From assembly GCF_000761245.1 (NCBI RefSeq), contig NZ_AWOR01000001.1, forward strand, positions 620,001-684,000: a stretch of 64,000 bases of DNA, written 5' to 3'. The notes below the pieces were generated by a model that saw nothing but the letters and a program-made list of their open reading frames with translations, did not search any database and was not told where the DNA came from. Both the position numbers and the translations under genes were made by a program. The DNA is from Comamonas testosteroni (GTDB lineage Bacteria; Pseudomonadota; Gammaproteobacteria; Burkholderiales; Burkholderiaceae_C). How positions within the stretch are numbered: position 1 is the first letter of the stretch; the number at the start of each line of letters is the position of its first letter. Shown here one piece after another: positions 20,395 through 28,990 of this stretch.

Positions 20395-20847
20395 ATGCAA
20401 ATCATTCTGCTCGAAAAGGTTGTGAACCTGGGTAACCTGGGCGATATCGTCAAGGTCAAGGACGGTTACGCTCGTAACTTCCTGATCCCCTCCGGCGCTG
20501 CACGTCGTGCAACAGCTGCTGCCAAGGCTGAATTCGAAGCCAAGCGCGCTGAGCTGGAAAAGGCTGCTGCCGAGAAGCTGGCTGCCGCTCAAGAACTGAG
20601 CGAAAAGCTCAACGGCGCCAATGTGAAGATCACTCAGAAGGCCGGCGTTGACGGTCGTCTGTTCGGCTCCATCACCAACGCCGACATCGCTGAAGAACTG
20701 GTCAAGGCCGGTTTCGCAGTGAACAAGTCGCAAGTGCGCATGCCCAACGGCCCCATCAAGACCGTTGGCGACGCCACTGTGGTGGTGGCTCTGCACACCG
20801 ACGTGGCTGCAGAAGTGGCTGTCTCCGTGTACGGCGACCACTCCTAA
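20395..20847 (+). CDS. rplI: 50S ribosomal protein bL9
   Basis: bL9 sits at the base of the L1 stalk and reaches toward the next ribosome. The 150-aa length is typical. The N-terminal domain [17 protein letters not shown] and the conserved GYARNFLIP are intact, followed by the long connecting helix ([20 protein letters not shown]) and the C-terminal domain with [14 protein letters not shown]. An AAGGAG precedes the ATG. A terminator follows at once. Confidence 0.98.
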   Translation: MQIILLEKVVNLGNLGDIVKVKDGYARNFLIPSGAARRATAAAKAEFEAKRAELEKAAAEKLAAAQELSEKLNGANVKITQKAGVDGRLFGSITNADIAEELVKAGFAVNKSQVRMPNGPIKTVGDATVVVALHTDVAAEVAVSVYGDHS

Positions 20848-20869
20848 TTCAGGCCTTGTTCTGAATTGG

Positions 20870-20897
20870 CAAAAAGCCGCCTTCGGGCGGTTTTTTG
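20870..20897 (+). terminator. Terminator of the rpsF-rplI operon
   Basis: AAAGCCGCC-ttcg-GGCGGTTTTTTG: a short GC stem with a UUCG tetraloop and six T, starting 22 nt past the rplI stop. dnaB is therefore probably transcribed separately or by read-through. Confidence 0.85.
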
Positions 20898-20997
20898 TTT
20901 TCTGGTAATTGTTTGTCTCGCCAGCGTTTTTATCGTCACCCGCCGTGACGTCGCCACCGCCTCCCGCTACGATGGAGGACTTGTCTCTAGGAGTCTC

Positions 20998-22431
20998 ATG
21001 TCGTCAGTAATGCCCCCGCTTGATCTGCAAGATGATGCATTCGCCCCGGTTCCCACTGCTGATCAGCAGGTGGCGCAACTGCGTGTGCCGCCGCACTCCA
21101 TGGAGTCGGAATCTTCGGTGCTAGGCGGTCTGCTGCTGGACAACAATGCCTGGGAGCGCGTTGGTGATCTGCTTGGCGACGGCGACTTCTATCGACACGA
21201 GCACAAGCTGATCTACGAAGCCATCGGCAAGCTGATCAATGCCAGCAAGCCGGCTGACGTGATCACGGTCTATGAGCATCTGCAAGGCATGGGCAAGGCC
21301 GAGGAAATCGGCGGCCTGATGTACCTGAACCAGCTGGCGCAGTATGTGCCCAGTGCCAGCAATATCCGCCGCTATGCGGAAATCGTGCGTGAGCGCGCTA
21401 TCTTGCGCAAACTGGTGACGGCCAGCGACGACATTGCGACCAACGCCTTCAATCCGCAGGGCAAGACCGTGGAGCGCATCCTCGACGAGGCCGAGCAGAA
21501 GATCATGGCGATCGGCGAGGAGGGGGCGCGCAACAAGCAGGGCTTCCAGTCGCTGGACACGCTGGTGGTGGATCTGCTGGACCGGGTCCAGGAGATGGCC
21601 GACAACCCCATGGATGTGACCGGCGTGCCCACGGGCTTTGTCGATCTGGATCGCATGACATCGGGTCTGCAGGCTGGCGACATGGTGGTGCTGGCGGCGC
21701 GTCCCTCCATGGGCAAGACCTCTTTTGCCGTGAATATTGCCGAGCATGTGGCGCTCAATGAGGGCTTGCCGGTCGCCATCTTCTCCATGGAAATGGGCGC
21801 GGCCCAGCTGGCGGTTCGTATCGTCGGCTCCATCGGCCGCGTCAATCAGGGCAATCTGCGTACCGGCAAGCTCAGCGACGAGGAGTGGCCGCGTCTGACC
21901 GAGGCCATCGAGCGGTTGCGCACCGTGTCGCTGCATATCGACGAAACCCCGGGCCTGTCCCCGACCGAGCTGCGTGCCAATGCGCGTCGTCTGGCGCGTC
22001 AGTGCGGCAAGCTGGGCTTGATCGTGGTCGACTACCTGCAGCTGATGAGCGGCTCGGGATCTGCGGCCAGTTCCGACAACCGTGCCACTGAACTGGGCGA
22101 AATCTCGCGGGGCTTGAAGATGCTGGCCAAGGAGCTGCAATGCCCGGTGATTGCGCTGTCCCAGCTCAACCGCTCGGTGGAGCAGCGTACCGACAAGCGC
22201 CCCATGATGTCCGACCTGCGTGAATCGGGCGCCATCGAGCAGGACGCGGACATCATCATGTTCATCTACCGCGACGACTACTACAACAAAGAGAGCAAGG
22301 AGCCCAATATTGCCGAAGTCATCATCGGCAAGCAGCGTAACGGGCCGACGGGGACGGTGAAGCTCTTCTTCCAGAAGAACCAGACGCGTTTCGAGAATCT
22401 GGCCCAGGGCTACGGCACGGATGAATACTAA
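20998..22431 (+). CDS. dnaB: Replicative DNA helicase DnaB
   Basis: DnaB is the hexameric 5'-3' helicase that unwinds DNA at the fork and recruits primase. The start MSSVMPPLDLQDDAF follows an AGGAG; an upstream open frame of 44 codons is not conserved-looking. The N-terminal domain is at about residues 30-130 (PPHSMESESSVLGGLLLDN) and the RecA-like ATPase has Walker A ARPSMGKTS, Walker B LIVVDYLQLM and QLNRSVEQR. The length of 477 aa is normal and there is no intein. It follows rplI, a common arrangement. Confidence 0.98.
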   Translation: MSSVMPPLDLQDDAFAPVPTADQQVAQLRVPPHSMESESSVLGGLLLDNNAWERVGDLLGDGDFYRHEHKLIYEAIGKLINASKPADVITVYEHLQGMGKAEEIGGLMYLNQLAQYVPSASNIRRYAEIVRERAILRKLVTASDDIATNAFNPQGKTVERILDEAEQKIMAIGEEGARNKQGFQSLDTLVVDLLDRVQEMADNPMDVTGVPTGFVDLDRMTSGLQAGDMVVLAARPSMGKTSFAVNIAEHVALNEGLPVAIFSMEMGAAQLAVRIVGSIGRVNQGNLRTGKLSDEEWPRLTEAIERLRTVSLHIDETPGLSPTELRANARRLARQCGKLGLIVVDYLQLMSGSGSAASSDNRATELGEISRGLKMLAKELQCPVIALSQLNRSVEQRTDKRPMMSDLRESGAIEQDADIIMFIYRDDYYNKESKEPNIAEVIIGKQRNGPTGTVKLFFQKNQTRFENLAQGYGTDEY

Positions 22432-22435
22432 AAAT

Positions 22436-22520
22436 AATAGCTGTTAGCGCCTGTGGTGTATTGATTTCAGAACTCTATGAATATGAAATCTATGAATATA
22501 GGGCGCTGATAGCTATCAAA
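22436..22520. repeat. Family A palindromic repeat, copy 2 (3' of dnaB)
   Basis: ATAGCTGTTAGCGCC on the left and GGGCGCTGATAGCTAT on the right form an inverted repeat with few mismatches. Between them CTATGAATATGAAATCTATGAATAT holds two direct CTATGAATAT copies (read as separate 10-mers). Confidence 0.7.
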
Positions 22521-22537
22521 TTGAATGTGGACATAAG

Positions 22538-22576
22538 AAAAGCCCGCAAGGCACAGACCTTGCGGGCTTTGTTTTT
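22538..22576. terminator. Terminator between dnaB and the minus-strand coiled-coil gene
   Basis: AAAGCCCGCAAGG and CCTTGCGGGCTTT are near-perfect arms around a short loop. T-runs occur on both sides, so it can serve both convergent genes. Confidence 0.88.
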
Positions 22577-22590
22577 GAGTGGCGCAGACG

Positions 22591-22995
22591 CTAGCGGCTG
22601 AGCAGGTAGGCGCCAAGGCCGATCACGCACAGTCCCAGCACGCCGCAGGCCCAGGCCAGGCGCTGTGCACCTGTGCGCAGCGCGCCCACGGTCGCGACGA
22701 TCTGGGCATTTTGCTGGGCCAGCTTCTCGATGATCTCCAGCGACTGGCGCTGCGACTGCTCCAGCTGGGCGATGCGCTCTTCCTGCTGCTGGATCAGCAG
22801 CAGCGCCTGCTCGCCGGCGGAGGCCGGCGGCGAAATGCGCTGCGCAGCGCTTTGCGCGCTGGCGTCCTGCTCGCGCGCCTCGGCCTGAGCCTCCTTCTTC
22901 TTGAGCATGCCTTGGGCGGCCTTCACCACCTGGGGCGTGGCCTTGATGACCTCGCCCCAGGGCACGAGCTTGAGCGCTGCGATCCAGCTCGCCAC
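22591..22995 (-). CDS. Small tail-anchored coiled-coil protein
   Basis: I do not recognise this family. The 134-aa product has an amphipathic N-terminal part (WIAALKLVPWGEVIKATP), a charged, Gln/Glu-rich coiled coil at about residues 60-98 (LLLIQQQEERIAQLEQ) and one C-terminal membrane helix (WACGVLGLCVIGLGAYLL) ending in SR. The topology suggests an inner-membrane tail-anchored protein with a cytoplasmic coiled coil. The GTG start lies directly after the TAA of the PhoH-like gene with no spacer, so translation is probably coupled to it. Function unknown. Confidence 0.75.
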   Translation of the reverse strand: MASWIAALKLVPWGEVIKATPQVVKAAQGMLKKKEAQAEAREQDASAQSAAQRISPPASAGEQALLLIQQQEERIAQLEQSQRQSLEIIEKLAQQNAQIVATVGALRTGAQRLAWACGVLGLCVIGLGAYLLSR

Positions 22996-24756
22996 TTACA
23001 GCACCTCGCTGGCGAAGTCCGCCAGGCGCGAGCGTTCGCCGCGCGCCAGGGTGATGTGGCCGCTGTGGGGCCAGCCCTTGAAGCGGTCCACCACATAGGT
23101 CAGGCCCGAGCTGCCTTCGGTCAGATAGGGCGTGTCGATCTGGGCCAGATTGCCCATGCAGATGATCTTGGTGCCGGGGCCGGCACGTGTGATCAAGGTC
23201 TTCATCTGCTTGGGCGTCAGGTTCTGGGCCTCGTCGATGATGACGTATTTGTTCAGGAAGGTGCGACCGCGCATGAAGTTCATGCTCTTGATCTTGATGC
23301 GGCTGCGGATCAGCTCATTGGTGGCGGCGCGCCCCCATTCGCCGGCATTGCCGCCGTCGCCCTTGGCCAGGAACTCCAGATTGTCGTCCAGGGCGCCCAT
23401 CCAGGGACCCATTTTTTCCTCTTCGGTGCCGGGCAGGAAGCCGATATCTTCGCCCACGCTCACCGTGGCGCGGGTCATGATGATCTCGGTGTAGCGGCGC
23501 TCGTCCAGCACCTGGGCCAGGCCGGCGGCCAGGGCCAGCAAGGTCTTGCCGGTGCCGGCCGTGCCCGTCAGCGTGACAAAGTCGACTTCGGGGTTGACCA
23601 GCAGGTTCATCGCGAAGTTCTGCTCGCGATTGCGTGTGGAAACGCCCCAGACGGCATTTTTGGGATTGCCGAAGTCGCGCAGCGTCTTGAGCACAGCCGT
23701 CTTGTCGCGGATCTCGGTCACGCGCATGTAGAGGCTGGGCTCGCCCGGTGCCTCGTAGTAGACGAACTGGTTGATCATCAGCTGGTCGACGATGACGCCG
23801 CTGACGCGGTAGTAGGTGATGGCGCCTTCCTGCCAGCTCTCCACATTCTTGCCGGCCTTGGCCCAGAAGTCGTGGGGCAGGGCCAGGGCGCCCGAGTACA
23901 GCAGATCGCCGTCTTCCAGCACCTTGTCGTTCTGGTAGTCCTCGGCGGCCAGGCCCAGCGCGCGTGCCTTGACGCGCATATTGATGTCCTTGGACACCAG
24001 CACGACTTCGCGATCCTTGTGCTGCTCGCGCAAGGCGGCGACCACGCCCAGAATCTGGTTGTCGGCCTTGCCCTGGGGCAGGCTCTCGGGCAGGGAGGCA
24101 TCCAGGGGATTGGTCTGGAAGTACAGCGTGCCAGTGGCGCTGCGCTGGCCTGTGGCATTGAGCGGCAGACCTTTTTCCAGGCCGTCGTCGGGCTGGGAGG
24201 CCACCAGGGAGTCCAGCGTGCGGCTGACCTGGCGGCCGTTGCGCGCCACCTCGGTCATGCCCTTTTTGTGGTTGTCCAGCTCTTCCAGCACCACCATGGG
24301 CAGGAAGATGTCGTGCTCTTCGAAGCGGAACAGGCTGCTGGGGTCGTGCAGCAGCACATTGGTGTCCAGCACGAACAGCGTGGTCGGGCCGGTGCGCGTA
24401 TTACGGGCGCGGCGGGCGGGCTTGGTAGCCGCGTTGGCGGGTTTGGCAGGTGCTGCGGCAGCTGGCCCTGTCTTTGCTGCGCCAGCCGATGCTGCGGCAG
24501 TTGGTGCTGCGGCAGTTGTGGTGGCGGTCTTGCGCGGCTTGGAGGTTGCAGTGGCCGAGGCGGCGGGCTTGCTGGTGCTGCGGCGCGGCCTGGTGGCTGC
24601 GGCAGCGGTCTGTGGAGCTGCGCTCAGGGCTGCTCCGGTGGAGGGGTTCAGATCCTCGTCAAGCTCTGCCGTCTGCTTGTCAGACTTGCGGATGGACGAA
24701 AAGGCTTCTGCGGGGAGCTTTGCGGCGCGGTGGCCGGGTGCGGGGGGCAGGGGCAT
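22996..24756 (-). CDS. PIN-domain / PhoH-family ATPase
   Basis: This 586-aa fusion has a long Ala/Lys/Thr-rich, probably disordered N-terminus (about 1-120), a PIN nuclease domain starting at about 126 (LFVLDTNVLLHD..VLEELDNHKKG) and a PhoH RecA-like ATPase with Walker A GTAGTGKTLLALAAG (about 395) and Walker B VIIDEAQNLTPKQMK. PIN-PhoH proteins (PhoH2 type) are linked to RNA unwinding and cleavage; the substrate here is unknown. The start is set at MPLPPAPGHRAAK. An in-frame extension upstream crosses a terminator-like hairpin and was rejected. Confidence 0.88.
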   Translation of the reverse strand: MPLPPAPGHRAAKLPAEAFSSIRKSDKQTAELDEDLNPSTGAALSAAPQTAAAATRPRRSTSKPAASATATSKPRKTATTTAAAPTAAASAGAAKTGPAAAAPAKPANAATKPARRARNTRTGPTTLFVLDTNVLLHDPSSLFRFEEHDIFLPMVVLEELDNHKKGMTEVARNGRQVSRTLDSLVASQPDDGLEKGLPLNATGQRSATGTLYFQTNPLDASLPESLPQGKADNQILGVVAALREQHKDREVVLVSKDINMRVKARALGLAAEDYQNDKVLEDGDLLYSGALALPHDFWAKAGKNVESWQEGAITYYRVSGVIVDQLMINQFVYYEAPGEPSLYMRVTEIRDKTAVLKTLRDFGNPKNAVWGVSTRNREQNFAMNLLVNPEVDFVTLTGTAGTGKTLLALAAGLAQVLDERRYTEIIMTRATVSVGEDIGFLPGTEEEKMGPWMGALDDNLEFLAKGDGGNAGEWGRAATNELIRSRIKIKSMNFMRGRTFLNKYVIIDEAQNLTPKQMKTLITRAGPGTKIICMGNLAQIDTPYLTEGSSGLTYVVDRFKGWPHSGHITLARGERSRLADFASEVL

Positions 24757-24786
24757 AGTGGACGAACCGTTCTCAACAAGATTCAA

Positions 24787-24821
24787 AAAGCACAAAGCCG
24801 CCTGGAAACCGAGGCGGCTTT
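24787..24821 (-). terminator. Probable bcp terminator upstream of the PhoH gene
   Basis: AAAGCCGCCT and AGGCGGCTTT are perfect 10-bp arms with an 8-nt loop. A TTTTT follows four bases later on the minus strand. It lies about 160 nt past bcp and just before the PhoH start. Confidence 0.6.
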
Positions 24822-24979
24822 GGTGGGGTGAACAGAGAATACTGCGTAGCACTGAGGCATGCCCCATTATGCATAGGCTGCGAGGGCCTGAATGCAGTAT
24901 TTCCTGTTTTGCCTTGTTTAAAGACTTTGAAATACTTTGCGTGTAGATGATTGCAAGGTTTTCGGTCTCAGGCAGTGGC

Positions 24980-25468
24980 TCAGGCCACCTTCTTGTCTTG
25001 AGTCTTCAGGCTCTTGACGGCCTTGAGAACTTCGTCCACATGGCCGGGGACCTTCAGGCCGCGCCATTCCTGCATCAGGATGCCGTCGGCACCGATCAGG
25101 AAGGTGGAGCGCTCGATGCCCTTGACCTTCTTGCCGTACATGATCTTGTTCTTGACCACGCCAAACATGTGGCACATCTTTTCTTCGGTATCAGCGATCA
25201 GCTCGAACGGCAGTTCCAGCTTTTCCTTGAAGTCGTTGTGCGAGTTCATGTTGTCGCGCGACACACCGAACACGGTGGCGCCAGCCTTCACGAAATCCTT
25301 GTACTTATCGCGGAATTGCATTGCTTCCGTGGTACAACCCGGCGTGTTGTCCTTGGGGTAGAAATACAGGATCAGAATCTGGCCGTTGTGCGAGGTGTTG
25401 GACACCTTGACGCCGCCGGTGGCGTTGGCTTCAAATTCTGGGAGTGGTTTGTTGACAACGATCGCCAT
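24980..25468 (-). CDS. bcp: Thiol peroxidase of the Bcp/PrxQ family
   Basis: Bcp reduces H2O2 and organic peroxides with thioredoxin. The peroxidatic Cys45 is in the motif KDNTPGCTTEAM. In many Bcp proteins the resolving Cys is five residues later; here that position is Met50, so this enzyme must use another Cys (for instance the one in EEKMCHMFG) or an external thiol. The length of 162 aa is typical. The start MAIVVNKPLPEFEA is consistent with the family. It precedes the PhoH-like gene on the same strand but has its own probable terminator. Confidence 0.94.
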   Translation of the reverse strand: MAIVVNKPLPEFEANATGGVKVSNTSHNGQILILYFYPKDNTPGCTTEAMQFRDKYKDFVKAGATVFGVSRDNMNSHNDFKEKLELPFELIADTEEKMCHMFGVVKNKIMYGKKVKGIERSTFLIGADGILMQEWRGLKVPGHVDEVLKAVKSLKTQDKKVA

Positions 25469-25607
25469 GCGCTTGTATCTCTCGGGTGTGTTCGTTGAAA
25501 TGCCGAGGGCGTCGGTGGTATTTTTGTTTTTATCAATCGATCGCCCCCAACCGCAACCTGCGATTTTACCCTGAAATACGTATTTCTCTCAATGTAAGCT
25601 TTCAAGG

Positions 25608-25976
25608 CTATGCTAGCAGCAGGGCTGCGACCACGTTGCGGCCTTCGCTGGCCAGAACGTTATAGGTGCGGCAGGCCGATGCGGTGTCCATGCTCTCCAG
25701 GCCAATGCGTTTGGCGATCAGCGGCTTGAGCCAGGCCACGGGTGGAAAGCGGTTCTTGCTGCCGCTGCCAAAGAGGATGACTTCCGCATCCAGCTTGGCA
25801 AGTTCCTCGAAATGCTCGGCCGTCAGGTCTTCGAAACTGGCGCAGTTCCACTCGGTCAGCAGGCCGTGGGCCCCGACCAGCAGACTGGTTTCATGGTTTT
25901 GCTTGTCAACCGCGATCCAGCCCGGGCCATAGCCGGTGATGGTCTGCGCATCGGATTTGTCTGCCTGAAATTTCAT
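25608..25976 (-). CDS. Mth938-like (DUF498) domain protein
   Basis: The 122-aa product has the compact alpha/beta fold pattern of the Mth938/DUF498 family (ITGYGPGWIAVD, LLVGAHGLL, VILFGSGSKNRFPP, GLESMDTASACRTYNVL), related to the human complex I assembly factor NDUFAF3. The molecular function in bacteria is unclear. The ATG giving MKFQADKSDAQ is preferred to an upstream in-frame start. It is divergent from alaA across a 166-nt promoter region. Confidence 0.85.
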   Translation of the reverse strand: MKFQADKSDAQTITGYGPGWIAVDKQNHETSLLVGAHGLLTEWNCASFEDLTAEHFEELAKLDAEVILFGSGSKNRFPPVAWLKPLIAKRIGLESMDTASACRTYNVLASEGRNVVAALLLA

Positions 25977-26050
25977 GATGGAGAGTGTGCGCAATCGGTG
26001 CGCTGGACGGGTGCGATGGCTGCTGTCTCCATACAGAGAGGGTGGGGACA

Positions 26051-26079
26051 TTGCTGCAGCGCGGAACTGTGCTTAAATT
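26051..26079 (+). promoter_or_regulatory. Probable sigma-70 promoter of alaA
   Basis: TTGCTG, a 17-nt spacer, then TAAATT in the gap between two divergent genes. It ends about 64 nt before the alaA ATG. Confidence 0.5.
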
Positions 26080-26142
26080 ATAGGTTTCACCATGGCACTT
26101 AATGCGCCCTGGCGTGCCTGAAATCCTTTTGCATTGATTCGC

Positions 26143-27432
26143 ATGAAAACCGTTCAAAAATCCGCCAAGTTAGCAAACGTCTGTTACGACATCCGCGGGC
26201 CGATCATGGACGCGGCGAAGAAGATGGAGGACGACGGCCAGAAGATCATCAAGCTCAATATCGGCAATCTGGCCGTGTTCGGCTTCGATGCTCCCGAGGA
26301 AGTGCAGCAGGACATGATCCGCAACCTGCCCAACTCGGCCGGTTACTCCGACAGCAAGGGTATCTTCGCGGCGCGCAAGGCCGTGATGCACGAGACCCAG
26401 CGCCAGGGCATCAAGGGCGTGACGCTGGACGACATCTATCTGGGCAATGGCGCTTCGGAGCTGATCAGCCTGGCCACCAACGCGCTGCTGGACAACGGCG
26501 ACGAGATGCTGCTGCCTGCGCCCGACTATCCGCTGTGGACGGCTGCCACCAGCCTGTCCGGCGGCACGCCCGTGCATTACATGTGCGACGAGTCCAATGA
26601 CTGGATGCCTAATATGGCCGACATCCGCGCCAAGATCACGCCGCGCACCAAGGGCATCGTCGTCATCAACCCCAACAACCCCACGGGTGCGCTGTACTCC
26701 AGGGAGCTGCTGCTGCAGATCGTGGAGCTGGCGCGCGAGCATGGCCTGGTCATCTTCGCTGACGAGGTCTACGACAAGGTGCTGTACGAGGATGCCAAGC
26801 ACACGCCGCTGGGCAGCCTGTCCATCGATGTGCTGACCATCACCTTCAATTCCCTCTCCAAGGCCTACCGCTCCTGCGGCTACCGTGCTGGCTGGATGGT
26901 GATTTCGGGCGACAAAAAGCCCGCCAAGGATTACATCGAAGGCCTGAACATGCTCTCCAACATGCGCCTGTGTGCCAATGTGCCAGGCCAATGGGCCGTG
27001 CAGACGGCGCTGGGCGGCCACCAGAGCATCGACGCTCTGGTGCAGGAGGGTGGTCGCCTGCGCGTGCAGCGCGATCTGGCCTGGGAGCTGATCAACGCCA
27101 TTCCCGGCGTGAGCTGCGTCAAGCCCCAGGGCGCGCTGTACATGTTCCCGCGCCTCGATCCGGCCGTCTACCCCATCCAGGATGACCAGGAGTTCTTCCT
27201 CGAAGTGCTGCAGGAAACCAAGGTCATGCTGGTGCAGGGCACGGGCTTCAACTGGCCCGAGCCTGATCACTTCCGCATCGTCTTCCTGCCGCATGAGGCC
27301 GATCTGCGTGAGGCCATCAACCGGCTGGCAGTCTTCCTCGAGAAGTACCGCAAGCGCCATGGCACGGACAAGCCCAAGGCCGTGCCGCCCGAAAAGGCGC
27401 TCAAGCCTGCCAAGGCTGAGAAAGCCGCGTAA
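26143..27432 (+). CDS. alaA: Alanine aminotransferase (AlaA-type class I)
   Basis: This PLP enzyme interconverts pyruvate/glutamate and alanine/2-oxoglutarate. It closely resembles E. coli AlaA from memory: LANVCYDIRGP, LNIGNLAVFGFDAP, NPNNPTGALYS, IFADEVYDKVLYEDA, FNSLSKAYRSCGYRAGW (PLP Lys in SLSK) and GVSCVKPQGALYMFP. At 429 aa it carries an extra Lys/Pro-rich tail (PKAVPPEKALKPAKAEKAA). The ATG is preferred over an in-frame TTG three codons upstream. It lies just before hom, as in other Burkholderiales. Confidence 0.93.
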   Translation: MKTVQKSAKLANVCYDIRGPIMDAAKKMEDDGQKIIKLNIGNLAVFGFDAPEEVQQDMIRNLPNSAGYSDSKGIFAARKAVMHETQRQGIKGVTLDDIYLGNGASELISLATNALLDNGDEMLLPAPDYPLWTAATSLSGGTPVHYMCDESNDWMPNMADIRAKITPRTKGIVVINPNNPTGALYSRELLLQIVELAREHGLVIFADEVYDKVLYEDAKHTPLGSLSIDVLTITFNSLSKAYRSCGYRAGWMVISGDKKPAKDYIEGLNMLSNMRLCANVPGQWAVQTALGGHQSIDALVQEGGRLRVQRDLAWELINAIPGVSCVKPQGALYMFPRLDPAVYPIQDDQEFFLEVLQETKVMLVQGTGFNWPEPDHFRIVFLPHEADLREAINRLAVFLEKYRKRHGTDKPKAVPPEKALKPAKAEKAA

Positions 27433-27441
27433 CACATCTTT

Positions 27442-27487
27442 TTGATAGCTGGTGGCGCTTGATTTTCAAGCGCTTCAGCGCTTTTTT
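27442..27487. repeat. Family A palindromic repeat, copy 3 (alaA-hom gap)
   Basis: GATAGCTGGTGGCGCTTGA then TTCAAGCGCTTCAGCGC, a compact inverted pair on GCGCTTGA/TCAAGCGC. It fills most of the 68-nt gap and leads into TTTTTTGA, so it could also weaken transcription. Confidence 0.65.
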
Positions 27488-27500
27488 GACCTTAGAACTT

Positions 27501-28835
27501 ATGAAACCCATCCAAGTAGGCCTGTTGGGCATTGGCACCGTAGGCAGCGGTACTTTCAATGTGCTGGAACGCAATCAAGACGAGATTCGCCGTCGTGCGG
27601 GTCGTGGCATTGAAATTACCATGGTCGCCGACTTGGATACCGAACGCGCCAAGAGCGTGGTGGGTGACAAGGTCAAGGTGGTCGGCGATGCACGTGAAGT
27701 CATCGCCAACCCCGATATCGATGTGGTGGTCGAGCTGATTGGCGGCTACGGCATTGCCAAGGCCCTGGTACTGGAAGCCATCGCCGCCGGCAAGCATGTG
27801 GTGACCGCCAACAAGGCCCTGCTGGCCGTGCACGGCACGGAAATCTTCAAGGCTGCGTCCGAGAAGGGCGTGATGGTGGCCTATGAAGCCGCCGTGGCCG
27901 GTGGCATTCCCATCATCAAGGCCTTGCGCGAAGGCCTGACCGCCAACTCCATCCAGTGGGTGGCCGGCATCATCAACGGCACGACCAACTTCATCCTGTC
28001 CGAAATGCGCGACAAGGGCCTGGACTTCGACGTGGTGCTCAAGGAAGCACAGCGTCTGGGCTATGCCGAAGCCGACCCTACCTTCGACATCGAGGGTGTG
28101 GATGCGGCCCACAAGGCCACGCTGATGAGCGCGATTGCCTTCGGCATTCCCGTGCAGTTCGACAAGGCCTATGTGGAAGGCATCACCAAGCTGGCAGGTG
28201 CCGATATCCGCTACGCCGAACAGCTGGGCTACCGCATCAAGCTGCTGGGCATCACCAAGCGCACGGACAAGGGCATCGAGCTGCGCGTGCACCCTTCGCT
28301 GGTGCCTTCCAAGCGTCTGATTGCCAATGTGGAAGGCGCGATGAACGCCGTGGTGGTGAACGGCGATGCCGTGGGCACCACGCTGTACTACGGCAAGGGC
28401 GCCGGCTCCGAGCCCACCGCTTCCGCCGTGGTGGCTGACCTGGTGGATATCGCCCGCATGGACGGCTCCGATCCTGCCCACCGCGTGCCTGCCCTGGCCT
28501 TCCAGAGCAGCAGCCTGGCTGCCGCCGGCAGCGAACTGCCCGTGCTGCCCATGTCCGAGGTCGTGACCAGCTACTACCTGCGCATCCGCGTGGCCGACGA
28601 AGCCGGAGTGCTGGCCAAGATCACCGGCCTGCTGGCAGGTGCCGGCATCAGCATCGATGCGGTGCTGCAGCGCGAAGCCGATGAAGTGGGCGGCGAAGGC
28701 TCGACCCAGACCGACCTGATCATCCTCACCCACGACACGCGCGAAGGGGATATGGACAAGGCCCTGGCCGAAATCCAGGGTCTGCCCACGGTGCTGGCTC
28801 CCATCACCCGCATCCGCAAAGAGGAGCTGAATTAA
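27501..28835 (+). CDS. hom: Homoserine dehydrogenase
   Basis: Hom reduces aspartate semialdehyde (from Asd) to homoserine for threonine and methionine synthesis. The nucleotide loop GLLGIGTVGSGTFNVL, substrate motifs (ANKALLAVHG, VAGGIPIIKALREGL, GTTNFILSEM) and a C-terminal ACT domain at about residues 360-440 (YYLRIRVADEAGVLAKITG) are present. The ACT domain implies threonine feedback. The 444-aa length is typical of monofunctional Hom. The start MKPIQVGLLGIG is chosen over a longer frame. It is separated from thrC by a repeat and a secreted-protein gene. Confidence 0.97.
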   Translation: MKPIQVGLLGIGTVGSGTFNVLERNQDEIRRRAGRGIEITMVADLDTERAKSVVGDKVKVVGDAREVIANPDIDVVVELIGGYGIAKALVLEAIAAGKHVVTANKALLAVHGTEIFKAASEKGVMVAYEAAVAGGIPIIKALREGLTANSIQWVAGIINGTTNFILSEMRDKGLDFDVVLKEAQRLGYAEADPTFDIEGVDAAHKATLMSAIAFGIPVQFDKAYVEGITKLAGADIRYAEQLGYRIKLLGITKRTDKGIELRVHPSLVPSKRLIANVEGAMNAVVVNGDAVGTTLYYGKGAGSEPTASAVVADLVDIARMDGSDPAHRVPALAFQSSSLAAAGSELPVLPMSEVVTSYYLRIRVADEAGVLAKITGLLAGAGISIDAVLQREADEVGGEGSTQTDLIILTHDTREGDMDKALAEIQGLPTVLAPITRIRKEELN

Positions 28836-28938
28836 CTCCCCCTGAGGCGCTACGCGCCTTCCCCCTCTCTGCTCCGCGGAGGGGGGCGACGCTGTCAGCT
28901 AGGCGCCCCCGCCGCGAGGCGGCTCTTGCCTGGCGTCT
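28836..28938 (+). repeat. Family B intergenic repeat, copy 4 (3' of hom)
   Basis: It starts one base after the hom TAA: CTCCCCCTGAGGCGCTACG, CCCCCTCTCTGCTCC/GGAGGGGGGCG hairpin, GCGCCCCCGCCGCGAGGCGG, then GGCTCTTGCC. It is the clearest copy, and it keeps the same orientation relative to the preceding gene although it is on the other DNA strand. Confidence 0.8.
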
Positions 28939-28990
28939 CTGTGATGGGGCGCGTGCTAGTTCGTGTTCCGTGCTTTTCAGGGAAATTCTG

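Noticed and set aside
22579..24831. A 750-codon plus-strand open frame opposite the PhoH-like gene
   Set aside because: Antisense shadow; Gly/Ala/Leu/Gln-rich with no domain, while the minus strand has clear PIN and Walker motifs.
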